Assembly: GCA_016200045.1 (NCBI GenBank)
Contig: JACQFN010000002.1
Span: 1 to 64,000, forward strand
DNA length: 64,000 bases
Direction: 5' to 3'
Source: Nitrososphaerota archaeon
Lineage (GTDB): Archaea > Thermoproteota > Nitrososphaeria > Nitrososphaerales > Gagatemarchaeaceae
Part shown: positions 24,983-32,638 of the stretch, piece after piece
Position numbering within the stretch: position 1 is the first letter of the stretch
How the letters are laid out: the number at the start of each line of letters is the position of its first letter
The notes under the pieces: model-generated
Seen by the model: the letters and a program-made list of their open reading frames with translations, nothing else
Told to the model about the DNA's origin: nothing
Databases searched by the model: none
Translations under genes and position numbers: made by a program

Positions 24983-25483
24983 TTGCTGAGTGTAAGACGT
25001 CTTGCGCTCGCACTGGCGCCACTTGCTCTAACTTTGATCGCGGTGGTGCTCGGCTACTCGTCCTTCCTGACGCTGGTCCTGTCGTCGATTTTTTTCATGG
25101 GTACCCAGATGGACCTGGAGGGGCTCGCAAAGAAGTACATCGACGCGGGCTTTTTGGCAGCGGCCTCGACGAGCTTGTCGGGCATGTCCGGGATCAAGCA
25201 CATTTTCGCCTTTGCCGTTACCTCTTCCGAAGGCGTCGTCCAGATCGTCGCCGATACCGCGCTTTCTGTCTCGGAGGTCGACGAGGTAAAGGTGCTCGGT
25301 TTCTTCGCGAAAGTGTTCGACGTGAAACCCAGGGCTTCGGTCCTTTGCGTTTCCCCCAGGTTGAGCCCTGGAGCGGCCGAGCTGGCAAGGCAGTACGGGA
25401 TCGTCGTCCTTGAGAATGAGAAGCCCGCCGAGCTGCTCAAGATGCTTTCGAAGATAATCGACAAGACCCTGGGTCTAGTCTAG
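24983..25483 (+). CDS. Membrane-anchored protein with restriction-endonuclease-like C-terminal region
   Basis: 166 aa from TTG 24983. Two N-terminal hydrophobic helices (LALALAPLALTLIAVVLGY and LTLVLSSIFFMG) are followed by a soluble alpha/beta region: IKHIFAFAVTSSEGVVQIVA, EVDEVKVLGFFAKVFDV and ASVLCVSPRLSPGAAELARQ, then YGIVVLEN. The E-x-K (EVK) and the later strand-helix pair resemble the core of Mrr-type restriction-endonuclease folds, but the usual catalytic Asp context is not clear, so nuclease activity is uncertain. It may instead be a non-catalytic fold relative. The ORF 24919-25413 is a shadow in another frame. Confidence 0.6.
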   Translation: MLSVRRLALALAPLALTLIAVVLGYSSFLTLVLSSIFFMGTQMDLEGLAKKYIDAGFLAAASTSLSGMSGIKHIFAFAVTSSEGVVQIVADTALSVSEVDEVKVLGFFAKVFDVKPRASVLCVSPRLSPGAAELARQYGIVVLENEKPAELLKMLSKIIDKTLGLV

Positions 25484-25515
25484 GCAAGATTCCAGCATCC
25501 CGAGCCTACCGCAGA

Positions 25516-25525
25516 CATTTATAGG
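25516..25525 (+). promoter_or_regulatory. TATA box of ACT-V4R gene
   Basis: CATTTATAGG is only about 10 nt before GTG 25531 but 28 nt before the in-frame GTG 25549, which favours the latter start. Confidence 0.5.
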
Positions 25526-25548
25526 GTCAAGTGAAAGATTTTGCCGCA

Positions 25549-26328
25549 GTGAAGCGCGTCAAGAGGCATGAGTTTCCGTACGTTTACGCGAAGGGAAAGA
25601 GGCTCTTCCATATCGTCGCGACGCTTGAGGACGTGCCTGGAGCACTCGGTTCAGTGCTCGAGCTCCTGAGGAAAAGAGTCAACCTGATCGGGAGCGTCAG
25701 CTATTCTCTGAAGGGAGGAGAGGCCATCTGGAGCTCGTTCGGAGAATCTCTCTCTCCCGTCGAGACTGAGGAGAGCCTTTCTAGGCTAATCCAATCGTCG
25801 AACCTGACAAAGGAGTTCGAGGTGCATCAGAGCAAGGACGGCCTGCTGGTCGACGGCTTCCACAGCGGGATTCAGACAGAAACCGGGGAGTCCCTGGTCA
25901 TGCTCCCGAGGGAGGGCCTGTCCCACATGTTCGACCAGGTGGTTGCGGAATTCGGTAGCGGAGGTGAGCTACTGCTGTATAATCAGGGGACCCTGTTGGG
26001 GAGGGACGGAGCAGAGGTGTTCATTCGAATGCTGGGGGCGGAAGTTGCAAAGTCCAAAGTCGCCGACCTGAGGCCGGTCTTTTCTGCCAGCGGATGGGGG
26101 ATACCGACAAGACTCGCTGAAAATCCGCCGGGGACGTATACGCTCATGGTGGAGGACTGCTTCGAATGCTCATCCGGGCACGAAGTCGCGAGGACCTGCA
26201 GCTTTCTGCGTGGATACTTCGAAGGGTCCGGGACGGCCATACTGGGAATCCTAATAGCTTGTGAGGAGACAAAGTGCCGCCTTCGCGGCGACCCTCACTG
26301 TGAGTTTGTCATAGGCCCTAAGAAATAG
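25549..26328 (+). CDS. ACT-V4R domain protein
   Basis: 259 aa if started at GTG 25549, as the TATA position suggests (track start 25531 adds six residues). The N-terminal 80 residues form an ACT-like domain (FHIVATLEDVPGALGSVLEL LRKRVN region). The C-terminal 150 residues are a V4R domain: GWGIPTRL, CFECSSGHEVARTCSFLRGY and a Cys-rich end KCRLRGDPHCEFVIG. ACT domains bind amino acids and similar ligands; V4R binds small organic ligands. The protein is probably a ligand-sensing regulator or enzyme partner. It shares the V4R ending with the 21186 and 41011 proteins. Confidence 0.75.
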   Translation: MKRVKRHEFPYVYAKGKRLFHIVATLEDVPGALGSVLELLRKRVNLIGSVSYSLKGGEAIWSSFGESLSPVETEESLSRLIQSSNLTKEFEVHQSKDGLLVDGFHSGIQTETGESLVMLPREGLSHMFDQVVAEFGSGGELLLYNQGTLLGRDGAEVFIRMLGAEVAKSKVADLRPVFSASGWGIPTRLAENPPGTYTLMVEDCFECSSGHEVARTCSFLRGYFEGSGTAILGILIACEETKCRLRGDPHCEFVIGPKK

Positions 26329-26354
26329 GACTGGCTTCGGGTGAAAAGAGGAAC

Positions 26355-26515
26355 ATGAAGTGTGAATCCTGCGGTAGGGGCGAGACTATCCCCTTCGTCT
26401 GCAACTACTGCTGTGTGTCCACTGCGGCGACCATCTGACCCGGAAAGTCCGGGAGGCGCGGAAAAGTAGCATGCCTAGACGTGGTCGAGCCAGCGTGCCA
26501 GGGGCTGCGGTGTGA
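26355..26515 (+). pseudogene. Degenerate AN1-type zinc-finger fragment
   Basis: Starts MKCESCGRGETIPFVCNYCC. The first 56 nt match the start of the AN1-M50 gene at 27800 with only four differences. The copy then shifts frame, ending prematurely (CVSTAATI stop), while the +1 frame continues HCGDHLTRKVREARKSS. It looks like a partial duplication of the AN1 zinc finger that has decayed. The VapBC module lies between the two copies. I see no gene between this relic and the vapC stop at 26696. Confidence 0.7.
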
Positions 26516-26695
26516 GTGCTAGGCTCATGGTCTTTCTCCTCGTCCCGCACGGTGAGGAACGGCACTTGGGGGGTTGGACCCCGGGTCCAGAATCGGACCA
26601 CTCTCCCCGAGTCTCGTAGAAAATCCCCACTTCGTTTTCTTGTTTCAACTCCTGACTAGCCACCTTGAGTCTCTGCCCAGCCATCCGAAATCTTT

Positions 26696-27109
26696 CTACG
26701 ACGACTGTTTGCTGACTCCAGCCCTCTCTGACTCTCGCACCAACTCGACATCATAGGTAAGGAGCGGGAGGCCTGTCTTCAGCGCGGTTTCGAGCACCAC
26801 CTTGTCGTCGAAATTCATTAGACTCGTCCCCTCGGCGACAACGCGCGAGATGGCTCTGACAGCGAGGCGACCATCGTCGGGGAAGATTGTCACATTCGGG
26901 TCGTTTGCGATGGTTTCGACTGCACTTCTGACCTCCTCCGCCTTCACCCCTAGTCTCTTTAGGACCCAAACTAACTCGTAGAGGACTATGCTTGGGACAA
27001 CCATCCTGCTGAGACCTGAGAGCTGTTCCCTCGCGCGTGAGTGCTTCAGTGCCTCCGCTACGATCGCATCGACAAGGACGCTGGTATCAACGACCGACTC
27101 CGCTTTCAT
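26696..27109 (-). CDS. vapC: PIN-domain toxin, VapC family
   Basis: 137 aa. PIN-fold acidic residues are in place: VVDTSVLVDAI near the N-terminus, VLYELVWVLKRLG, NFDDKVVLETALKTG and a C-terminal TYDVELV. VapC toxins are Mg-dependent RNases that cleave tRNA or rRNA when freed from the antitoxin. The start overlaps the stop of the antitoxin gene by 4 nt (ATGA), the standard module layout. The gene is flanked by two copies of an AN1 zinc-finger segment, so the module may have arrived together with that duplication. Confidence 0.88.
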   Translation of the reverse strand: MKAESVVDTSVLVDAIVAEALKHSRAREQLSGLSRMVVPSIVLYELVWVLKRLGVKAEEVRSAVETIANDPNVTIFPDDGRLAVRAISRVVAEGTSLMNFDDKVVLETALKTGLPLLTYDVELVRESERAGVSKQSS

Positions 27110-27333
27110 CCTGAAATCTCCAACGCAGCCTCGCCTATCAGACGTTCGATTTCGGCGTCACTGACTTTCCTGCCTATCCTGACGACAGGAAGCTCGCTCT
27201 GAGATTTCTTCATGACTATGTTCTGGCCGACCAGGTCCACGGTCAGTATGTCACCTTCGCTAATATGGGCCACCTTGGCAATCTCCGCTGGAATGGTTAC
27301 CTGCCTGTTCCTAGTGACTCTTGTCCTCGGCAC
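27106..27333 (-). CDS. vapB: SpoVT/AbrB-family antitoxin, VapB
   Basis: 75 aa from GTG 27333. The AbrB swapped-hairpin DNA-binding motif is clear: RVTRNRQVTIPAEIAKVAHI followed by EGDILTVDLVGQNIVMKK. The C-terminal tail (SDAEIERLIGEAALEISG) is helical and would wrap around the VapC toxin. A TATA box (GCGTTTATTAGG) sits 29 nt upstream. VapB would neutralise VapC and autoregulate the promoter. Confidence 0.88.
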   Translation of the reverse strand: MPRTRVTRNRQVTIPAEIAKVAHISEGDILTVDLVGQNIVMKKSQSELPVVRIGRKVSDAEIERLIGEAALEISG

Positions 27334-27356
27334 CGTCCTAGTATGTGGGCTAGTCC

Positions 27357-27368
27357 CTAATAAACGCT
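27357..27368 (-). promoter_or_regulatory. TATA box of vapBC
   Basis: Minus-strand GCGTTTATTAGG, about 29 nt before the GTG of vapB. Confidence 0.55.
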
Positions 27369-27799
27369 CCTACTTGCCGTGCTAAATTGTTGAGAGAAGT
27401 GAAGTCACGCTCGCCAGGGGGTGGAAGGAAAAGGGCGCGCGAGAAGTGCACAACGATAAAGAGACTCAGAAACCCGTGGACGGACAGGGTGCTCTACATC
27501 CGACCGGACTCGGCCCTGACGGGGCAACTACTTGACGGTGAAAGGTATTGGGGGCTCCCTTCCGACTCAGGTTCATCTCTCATGTCACGCGAACAACCCA
27601 TCAAACTGGGAATGTTGTCTCCCAAAGGTTACGAGCCAGAATATTACTAGGCTATCTCCCCGGAGAGTTACGAGAAAACGGGAGCCACGCATTCAGTTTC
27701 CTTTCTGCTCGAGGGAGTCAGCTTTGGGGTCGACGCCCGGCAAGATTAAAAACTGGCCCAAGCGGCAAAATTCGCAGTTTTCATGGGTGCCTAGTTACG
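27369..27799. other. Intergenic stretch without a supported gene
   Basis: The ORF 27387-27650 has no recognisable features. Two similar segments (TCTCCCAAAGGTTACGAG and TCTCCCCGGAGAGTTACGAG) sit about 40 bp apart near 27618-27676. AGATTAAAAACTGG at 27743-27756 could be a TATA box for the downstream gene. No tRNA or terminator seen. Confidence 0.4.
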
Positions 27800-28618
27800 T
27801 TGAAGTGTGAATTCTGCGGTAGGGACGAGGCTCTCCCCTTCGTCTGCAACTACTGCGGGGGGGTCTTCTGCGGAGACCATCGACTCCCTGAGTCGCACCA
27901 GTGCAAGGGGAACCTGAGCCAGAGGAGGACCATAACGGCGCCTCCCCAGACCACCTACTCTCAGGGGGAATACTCGGGATTCTTCACGACTCCGCAGCCG
28001 CAGAGGTCGTCCAACGTCTTTTCCGTGGTAGAGATTAAGGACATTTTGATCGCCCTAGCAGGACTTGCGGTCGCGTTCTCTATCAGCCTGGCGGGAGGAA
28101 TCACCGAGCTGGGGGGTCTGCTGGCAGACCCGGTCGGAGCGTTCCTGCTCTTCTCCCTTTCGCTCGTGACGGTCGGGTCTGGGTTCGTCCTCCACGAGCT
28201 GAGCCACAAGTTCGCGGCCCAAAGATACGGGTACTGGGCCGAGTTCCGCATGTGGCCATTCGGCCTCCTGCTGGCGCTCGGGACTTCGCTGATAGGGTTC
28301 ATCTTTGCTGCTCCGGGCGCGACCTACATCTCGGGGACGAACATCACCCGAAGGGAGAACGGCCGGATTTCCATCGCTGGTCCGATCACAAATGCCCTGG
28401 TGGCCCTGATCTTCTTCCCCTTCCTTTACGCCGGAGGGGGCTGGCACTTGCTCGGCGAAATCGGCGTCAGGATCAATGTATTCCTCGCACTGTTCAACCT
28501 GCTCCCTGTCATGCCACTCGACGGTTCGAAGGTCTTCTCCTGGAACAAGGCCATTTGGGGAGTGATTTTCGTCAGCATGGTGGCGACCTACGCCTCGCTG
28601 TTCTACTACTTCCCTTGA
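27800..28618 (+). CDS. AN1-type zinc finger fused to site-2-protease-like M50 membrane metalloprotease
   Basis: I start at TTG 27800 (272 aa); the 84 upstream codons of the track ORF look non-coding. Residues 1-35 form an AN1 zinc finger (LKCEFCGRDEALPFVCNYCG, CGDHRLPESHQC). Residues 75-270 form a polytopic M50 peptidase with HELSHKFAAQRYG (HExxH zinc site) and NLLPVMPLDGSKVF (the second Asp-containing motif). Both catalytic motifs are intact. Archaeal proteins of this architecture are membrane proteases of unknown substrates; the AN1 finger may recruit a substrate. The 5' end is duplicated upstream at 26355. Confidence 0.85.
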   Translation: MKCEFCGRDEALPFVCNYCGGVFCGDHRLPESHQCKGNLSQRRTITAPPQTTYSQGEYSGFFTTPQPQRSSNVFSVVEIKDILIALAGLAVAFSISLAGGITELGGLLADPVGAFLLFSLSLVTVGSGFVLHELSHKFAAQRYGYWAEFRMWPFGLLLALGTSLIGFIFAAPGATYISGTNITRRENGRISIAGPITNALVALIFFPFLYAGGGWHLLGEIGVRINVFLALFNLLPVMPLDGSKVFSWNKAIWGVIFVSMVATYASLFYYFP

Positions 28619-28789
28619 TTCGCGAAGGTCGCAGAATCCACACCAATCCGTTAAGATAACTTGTTTCTCTTGGCTAACAGCGTCCTCTGCTTAGCTTAAC
28701 TGGGGTCAAGACTGCAAAAACTCGACGTCCTGTCTCTGGTTTCCGACTGGGCCGTCTCCAACCGCGCATTCAGGCGCAACAAGCTGGAG

Positions 28790-29257
28790 GTGGAGAAGAA
28801 GGTCGTCGCAGCCGCGCTGTGCAACGCCGGGTACTCATACCGGTCTGTCGCAGAAATGCTCGGGGGGATATCCTACATCGGCGCGAGGGACGCCTTCATC
28901 TCGCTGAACTCGAGCATGCCCCAAGAGTCGCAGAGGTTCAGGCGGGAGATCGCCATCGACGGGTGCGACGTAGTCCTTGGCGGCCGCAGGTTCTACCTCT
29001 GGCTGGCGCGCGACATCGACTCAGGGGAGGTGGTCTCGTTCTATGGGTCCCCGTCTGGCTCGGCGGAGGACGGGGCAAGGTTCCTAGCCTCAATCGGGAG
29101 GCAGTGCTCAAACCGTCCCCGTGTAAGGCTGGGGACTGGGTCGAACTTCCCGAGGGGGCTTCTGAACCTGGACCTGTACTTCGAGGAGAATGCCACCCCC
29201 TCGTTCATGGGCAGGATAGGGCGCCTCTTCCTGGGCTCCACGTCCCGGGTCCAATAG
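28790..29257 (+). pseudogene. IS6-like DDE transposase relic, possibly domesticated
   Basis: 155 aa from GTG 28790; the homologous frame extends about 25 codons further upstream (VSDWAVSNRAFRRNKLEV) but reaches a TAA with no standard start. It has the helical N-terminus (SYRSVAEMLGGISYIGARDA) and the first catalytic strand of IS6-type transposases (IAIDGCDVVLGGRRFYLWLA, RDIDSGEVV). The second catalytic Asp, expected in a TDGG-like motif, is replaced (LGTGSNFPRGLLNL), and no clear DDE Glu helix is visible. No terminal inverted repeats were seen. It is inactive as a transposase; whether it is retained for DNA binding is unknown. Confidence 0.6.
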
Positions 29258-29276
29258 CCTGTCCAGCGAAGGCGTG

Positions 29277-30053
29277 CTAACCATTTTCCTTCGGCTTCAT
29301 AGCCACGACTGCCTCGACGGCAACCCTTGAAGCAAGGACGGTCCGGTCCCTGACCCTCTTCTCATGGAACTTCGGCACCCACTTCTTGAGCCCGAGTAGA
29401 TCTGAAACCACCTGAAGGGATGCAATTTCGACCCCCCTGTGTTTGGCCACCGTGAATACCGCGGACGATTCCATGTTGACCCCCAGCGCGCCTCTCCCAC
29501 GGAACCTTCTGACCTTCGCTCGGGTCTCCCTATAGGGAGCGTCGGTGGTCCACACTCCTCCGACGGCAAATTCGAAGCCCTTTTTCCTGAGGAAATCAGT
29601 CAAGAAGGAAGTCGTCCTCCGAGACGGGGCAACGGGGCTCGCCGTCGGCCGGTAGTGCAGAGTGGTCCCCTCGTCGACGAAAGCCTCGTCCACGACGACG
29701 AAGTCCCCCGCCGTGAGTGACGGGTCCAGCCCTCCGCAGATCCCGACCTCGAGGATCATCCTTGCGCCCGACGCTATCATCTCCTCCAGCATCATCACCG
29801 ACGCGGAACCTCCAATGAACGATTGGATAACCCCGACAGGAATTCCTCGATACTCTCCGATGGCGAGACGTTTCGGGTAGTAGTGCTTTGAATACCTCCC
29901 TCTGATGCGACGCCTGACCGTCTCGAACATCCCCCTGTGGTAAGTGGCGAGGAGGCGGCTCGGGACCGACAGCTCTGCCAAGGTCAGGTTGTTGCGCTCG
30001 GCAAGATAGGCGATGAAGTCGTTAGGGGAGAAGATGGCTGGCTCCTGTTTCAT
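29277..30053 (-). CDS. Nucleoside phosphorylase (uridine / purine phosphorylase family)
   Basis: 258 aa from ATG 30053 (TTG 30065 adds four residues); a TATA-like TCTAAAGATG lies about 37 nt upstream. Family hallmarks are EVGICGGLDPSLTAGDFVVV, ALGVNMESSAVFTVAKHRGV (the MES substrate-binding motif) and VVSDLLGL. These enzymes split nucleosides with phosphate to a base and ribose-1-phosphate. Specificity cannot be assigned from the sequence; uridine phosphorylase is a reasonable guess. The gene is an intact enzyme on the edge of the accessory region. Confidence 0.8.
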   Translation of the reverse strand: MKQEPAIFSPNDFIAYLAERNNLTLAELSVPSRLLATYHRGMFETVRRRIRGRYSKHYYPKRLAIGEYRGIPVGVIQSFIGGSASVMMLEEMIASGARMILEVGICGGLDPSLTAGDFVVVDEAFVDEGTTLHYRPTASPVAPSRRTTSFLTDFLRKKGFEFAVGGVWTTDAPYRETRAKVRRFRGRGALGVNMESSAVFTVAKHRGVEIASLQVVSDLLGLKKWVPKFHEKRVRDRTVLASRVAVEAVVAMKPKENG

Positions 30054-30267
30054 GGCTCGGGGCAACAGCCAGGGTCATCACGTATCATCTTTAGACTTGG
30101 CGAAGGGCGCCGGTTCGGGAGGTTCTCCATGCTCGAGGGGCAAGGGTCAACATTGATATCAACATCGATAGGTGGCGGAAGCCCCAATCAAGACCCTCCA
30201 GGCGTGTCTAGTTGGCGTTGAATATCGGATATTATCAGCTGGGCAGGAAAGCGTTTGTCGTGCAGGC

Positions 30268-30487
30268 CGGGAAAAACGGTCGGGAAACGGTCGGGAAAAA
30301 AGCACAACCAACTTGAAAGGGGTCTACCTGACTGTTTCCCGACCTCTTTTCCCGAGTGTTTCCCGATTTTTCCCGAGCACGTTTCCCGCCCAAAAATGGG
30401 GCTGGACTAAGAGGAGGATTCGACTCGATGTCAACTGCCGACCGACACCGACCCAGCTCGGCGTTCCTTTCCCGGGCCCTTTTCCCG
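30268..30487. repeat. Phased cluster of ten CGGGAAA / TTTCCCG heptamers
   Basis: Three CGGGAAA copies start at 30268, 30281 and 30292; seven TTTCCCG copies start at 30335, 30348, 30359, 30369, 30382, 30468 and 30481. Spacing within each cluster is 10-13 bp, about one helical turn, and the two groups face each other. No gene is supported here. This is the pattern of an iteron array or operator bound cooperatively by one protein. Confidence 0.75.
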
Positions 30488-30559
30488 ACCTCGCCAACCC
30501 CCTGAAGACCCGTTGGTCTAATACCCCCTGCCTCCATCGGGTCAGTTCGAGGCGCTGAG

Positions 30560-30802
30560 GGTCGGGCTGAGAGGCTCGAAGGGAAGGAGAAGGACACCAG
30601 GGCCCTCGTCCAGCTCGCCTCGGCGTCCGAGGCGGTCCTGAAGGGCATCTCCACCACGGGCCAGAAGCCGGGGTGCCTCGCAGGGATGGCCCTCTACGTC
30701 GCAGGGAGGGGGTCCCAGTTCCGCCTGACGCACGGGAGGGTGGCACGGCTCTTCGGCATCAGCGAATACTTCCGAACCTTGAGGTCCGACGATGACTCAT
30801 AG
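30560..30802 (+). pseudogene. TFB C-terminal cyclin-fold relic
   Basis: An open frame ending at TAG 30800-30802 with no credible start encodes AERLEGKEKDTRALVQLASA, then GISTTGQKPGCLAGMALYVA and HGRVARLFGISEYFRTLR. This aligns with the last cyclin repeat of the intact TFB at 55641-56579 (ISAGKDPMGLAAAALYVA...VAEAAGVTEVTIRNRYKGLR). The zinc ribbon, B-reader and first cyclin repeat are missing. It could be a truncated TFB or the end of a small TFB-like factor. Similarity is moderate and based on eye alignment only. Confidence 0.5.
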
Positions 30803-31374
30803 GTGTTTGGTTTGAACAAGTCCATTTCGGAGGCGAAAAGAATCGAAGGGTCTCTGATGGTGCGGATCCCGTCGGCCACGAACCCGAGGGATTCCATTCC
30901 TTGACTCAAGAGTCCGAGTCACCCGCAGTCCGGCCTTTGATTTCGAGTCCGGTTCGAGCTGCGAAATTGGTGTGAGCCCCTTCCGGCCTATTGAATCCCC
31001 TCGGTTCCGAACCCTCGGTTCCGAATCCATCTCCAGCGGCAATAACGCCTTCGCGTCCCGGCGGAAGCAGCCCGAGAAGAAGGGATTCAAGAGGACGACA
31101 TGGTCGAACTTCAGTTCAAGAAGGCTCGCAAGTCCTGGTAGATGCGGGTTTCTGGGTAAAGACTGGAGGCATTGTGGCTAAAGCGGCGCCCGAGACTCCA
31201 CAGTCTAGGAAGGACAAAGAGGTCAAGGACTCCACCGGGGCGAAATTCGACCCCCAGATACCAATCCAGTACGTCATAACCGACCAGGCGAGCTTCGACC
31301 AGGTCCTTTCACCGGCGACCACTCCCCTTTCGTCCCTGTGGTCTTCGGGGTCGTACGGATTGGCGGGAGCAATC
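30803..31374. other. Low-confidence stretch in decayed region
   Basis: ORF 30991-31560 (plus) and 31116-31382 (minus) overlap and neither shows a recognisable domain. A plus-strand segment from GTG 31174 (KFDPQIPIQYVITDQASFDQ) could be the remnant of a small gene. The 13-mer CCTCGGTTCCGAA occurs twice near 30997-31024. No RNA gene seen. Confidence 0.35.
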
Positions 31375-31476
31375 TCAGACAACGAGCTCCCTCCGGTCGT
31401 ACTTCTCGAGGGCTTCGAGAATCCCGGCGTTCTTTCTCATCAGTTGGTCGACTATCCTTTCGATACCTGGCGTCAT
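31375..31476 (-). CDS. 33-aa ORF downstream of doc
   Basis: ATG 31476 to TGA 31375, directly after the doc gene on the same strand. It encodes MTPGIERIVDQLMRKNAGIL followed by EALEKYDRRELVV, an amphipathic helical peptide. It could be a short accessory or antitoxin remnant for Doc. Only the helical pattern and position support it. Confidence 0.35.
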   Translation of the reverse strand: MTPGIERIVDQLMRKNAGILEALEKYDRRELVV

Positions 31477-31492
31477 TGGACTATCTCTACCT

Positions 31493-31858
31493 TCACTCGG
31501 CGACTTTTAAATGCGTTTTCAGCCATGCTTCTAAGGAAATCCTATCCACTCGGCCGTTAGCCACGCCTGTGAGTTTGTCTATGACCTCTTGAGGCCACAT
31601 CCCTGAAAGGGTATAACCATTGAGCAGCAAGAACGTCTCTGCTATTTGATAGGCGCTTCTCTTGTTGCCGTCTAGGAAGGGGTGGTTTCTGATGACACAA
31701 TAAATCAAGAACGCAGTCTTTTCTGTCAACATCGTTCCTGTACTCCGCATGGCGTCCAAACAGTATCGAAGATTCCCAGAGCTGAGCATGCCTATCTTCT
31801 GACTTGAGAGAACACGCTTGTTGATGTAGACCGCATCGTCAAAGTCGGGATAGTTCAT
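31493..31858 (-). CDS. Fic/DOC-family toxin (Doc-like)
   Basis: I start at ATG 31858 (121 aa) because MNYPDFDDAVYINKRVL is the usual beginning of Doc proteins; the track ORF adds 59 unrelated codons. The Fic motif is intact: HPFLDGNKRSAYQ, with the C-terminal helix typical of Doc (SGMWPQEVIDKLTGVANG). Doc proteins phosphorylate EF-Tu/EF-1A-like targets; other Fic proteins AMPylate. No Phd-type antitoxin is found upstream, where only broken genes lie, so the toxin may be orphaned or inhibited by a distant partner. Confidence 0.82.
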   Translation of the reverse strand: MNYPDFDDAVYINKRVLSSQKIGMLSSGNLRYCLDAMRSTGTMLTEKTAFLIYCVIRNHPFLDGNKRSAYQIAETFLLLNGYTLSGMWPQEVIDKLTGVANGRVDRISLEAWLKTHLKVAE

Positions 31859-31939
31859 CGATTCCCTTTTATCAGGCAACCTAAAGAGCCTTCTCAGCCT
31901 TGGCTTGGCTTGAAAGACGGACAGGAATAACCCTCGCCT

Positions 31940-32111
31940 GAATGGACCGTCGGAACGTGCGACGTTTGCAGGATCCTCGACAACGACCAGCGCCCCAAGC
32001 GGGTGACGTTCTGCGACTTCCCGCGGGGCCAACATCTGCGAGAGCGACCTCTACTCGACACGGAGGGTGAAGGCGTTCCTTTCGGCTCTCGCTAGGGAAG
32101 ATGGTCTATGA
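31940..32111 (+). pseudogene. Frameshifted small zinc-finger gene
   Basis: The first frame reads WTVGTCDVCRILDNDQRPKR and continues VTFCDF; a one-base shift then gives GANICESDLYSTRRVKAFLS, ending ALAREDGL and TGA 32109-32111. Together they form a plausible CxxC...CxxC...C zinc finger split by one indel. No start codon with a promoter could be assigned. Zinc-finger genes of this size are common in archaeal mobile elements. Confidence 0.45.
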
Positions 32112-32588
32112 CCGACTACTGGAAGTGCGGGACATCTTCAAAGTCAAGAAGATGGTCGATGGTAAGGAGGTCGAGATCGACATCTGGGAGTACCGAGTTC
32201 AACAGAGAGGCCCAGCTCAAGACGACCGTGCCTGGTTGGAATACCTCTCGGGGTCGAACGCAGGAAAGCAAGTGAGCCGATATGTCGACGGGGGTAAGGT
32301 GTTCACGCACTTTGGTTTCCATAGCAGAAGTGGCTTCGAGACTCAAAGAGAGCGGGGAAGGACTACGCAATGGCGGTCGAAAGGATTTCCTCGCTATCCA
32401 GTGTTGTCGGCGGTGACAGGTCAGACGCCATGATGGCAGGGATCATCCATGCCGAGATTCGAAGGGAGGTGCCCAACTTCAGCCTCGCCGACGCTTTTTC
32501 CCTGCAGCTCGCGAGGAAGCTCGGAGGGATAGTAGTGACAGGAGATCCGGACTTCAAGGATGTCAAAGAAGCAGATTTCCTAGAGTAA
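32101..32588 (+). pseudogene. VapC-like PIN-domain gene broken by two frameshifts
   Basis: Three frames read in series rebuild a PIN domain. ORF 32101 supplies DDRAWLEYLSGSNAGKQVSR and YVDGGKVFTH; a shift near 32312 gives LVSIAEVASRLKESG; a second shift in GGGGAAGG near 32357 gives KDYAMAVERISSLSSVVGG and then SLADAFSLQLARKLGGIVVT GDPDFKDVKEADFLE. The C-terminal part alone appears in the track as ORF 32370-32588. The first 35 residues of ORF 32101 (FKVKKMVDGKEVEIDIWEYR) do not look like PIN and may belong to a fused or adjacent antitoxin. Confidence 0.65.
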
Positions 32589-32613
32589 CGCCAGAGGGCC
32601 AAACCGACGGGCT

Positions 32614-32623
32614 CGTTAAATGC
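32614..32623 (+). promoter_or_regulatory. TATA-like box of antitoxin relic
   Basis: CGTTAAATGC, 22-25 nt before TTG 32639. Confidence 0.4.
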
Positions 32624-32638
32624 CGCGAGCATGTTAGC

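Noticed and set aside
24919-25413. 164-aa ORF in another frame over the nuclease-like gene
   Set aside because: Arg/Gly-rich shadow; the 24983 frame has membrane helices and a TATA box at the right distance.
26516-26695. Imperfect GC-rich inverted stretch (GGTTGGACCCCGGGTCCAGAATCGGACC region)
   Set aside because: Too irregular to support a structured RNA or terminator.
27387-27650. 87-aa ORF upstream of the AN1-M50 gene
   Set aside because: No domain, no promoter and composition unlike neighbours; reported only as an intergenic stretch.
30268-30487. CRISPR array
   Set aside because: Repeats are heptamers without spacers of uniform length and no cas genes are present; the pattern is that of iterons.
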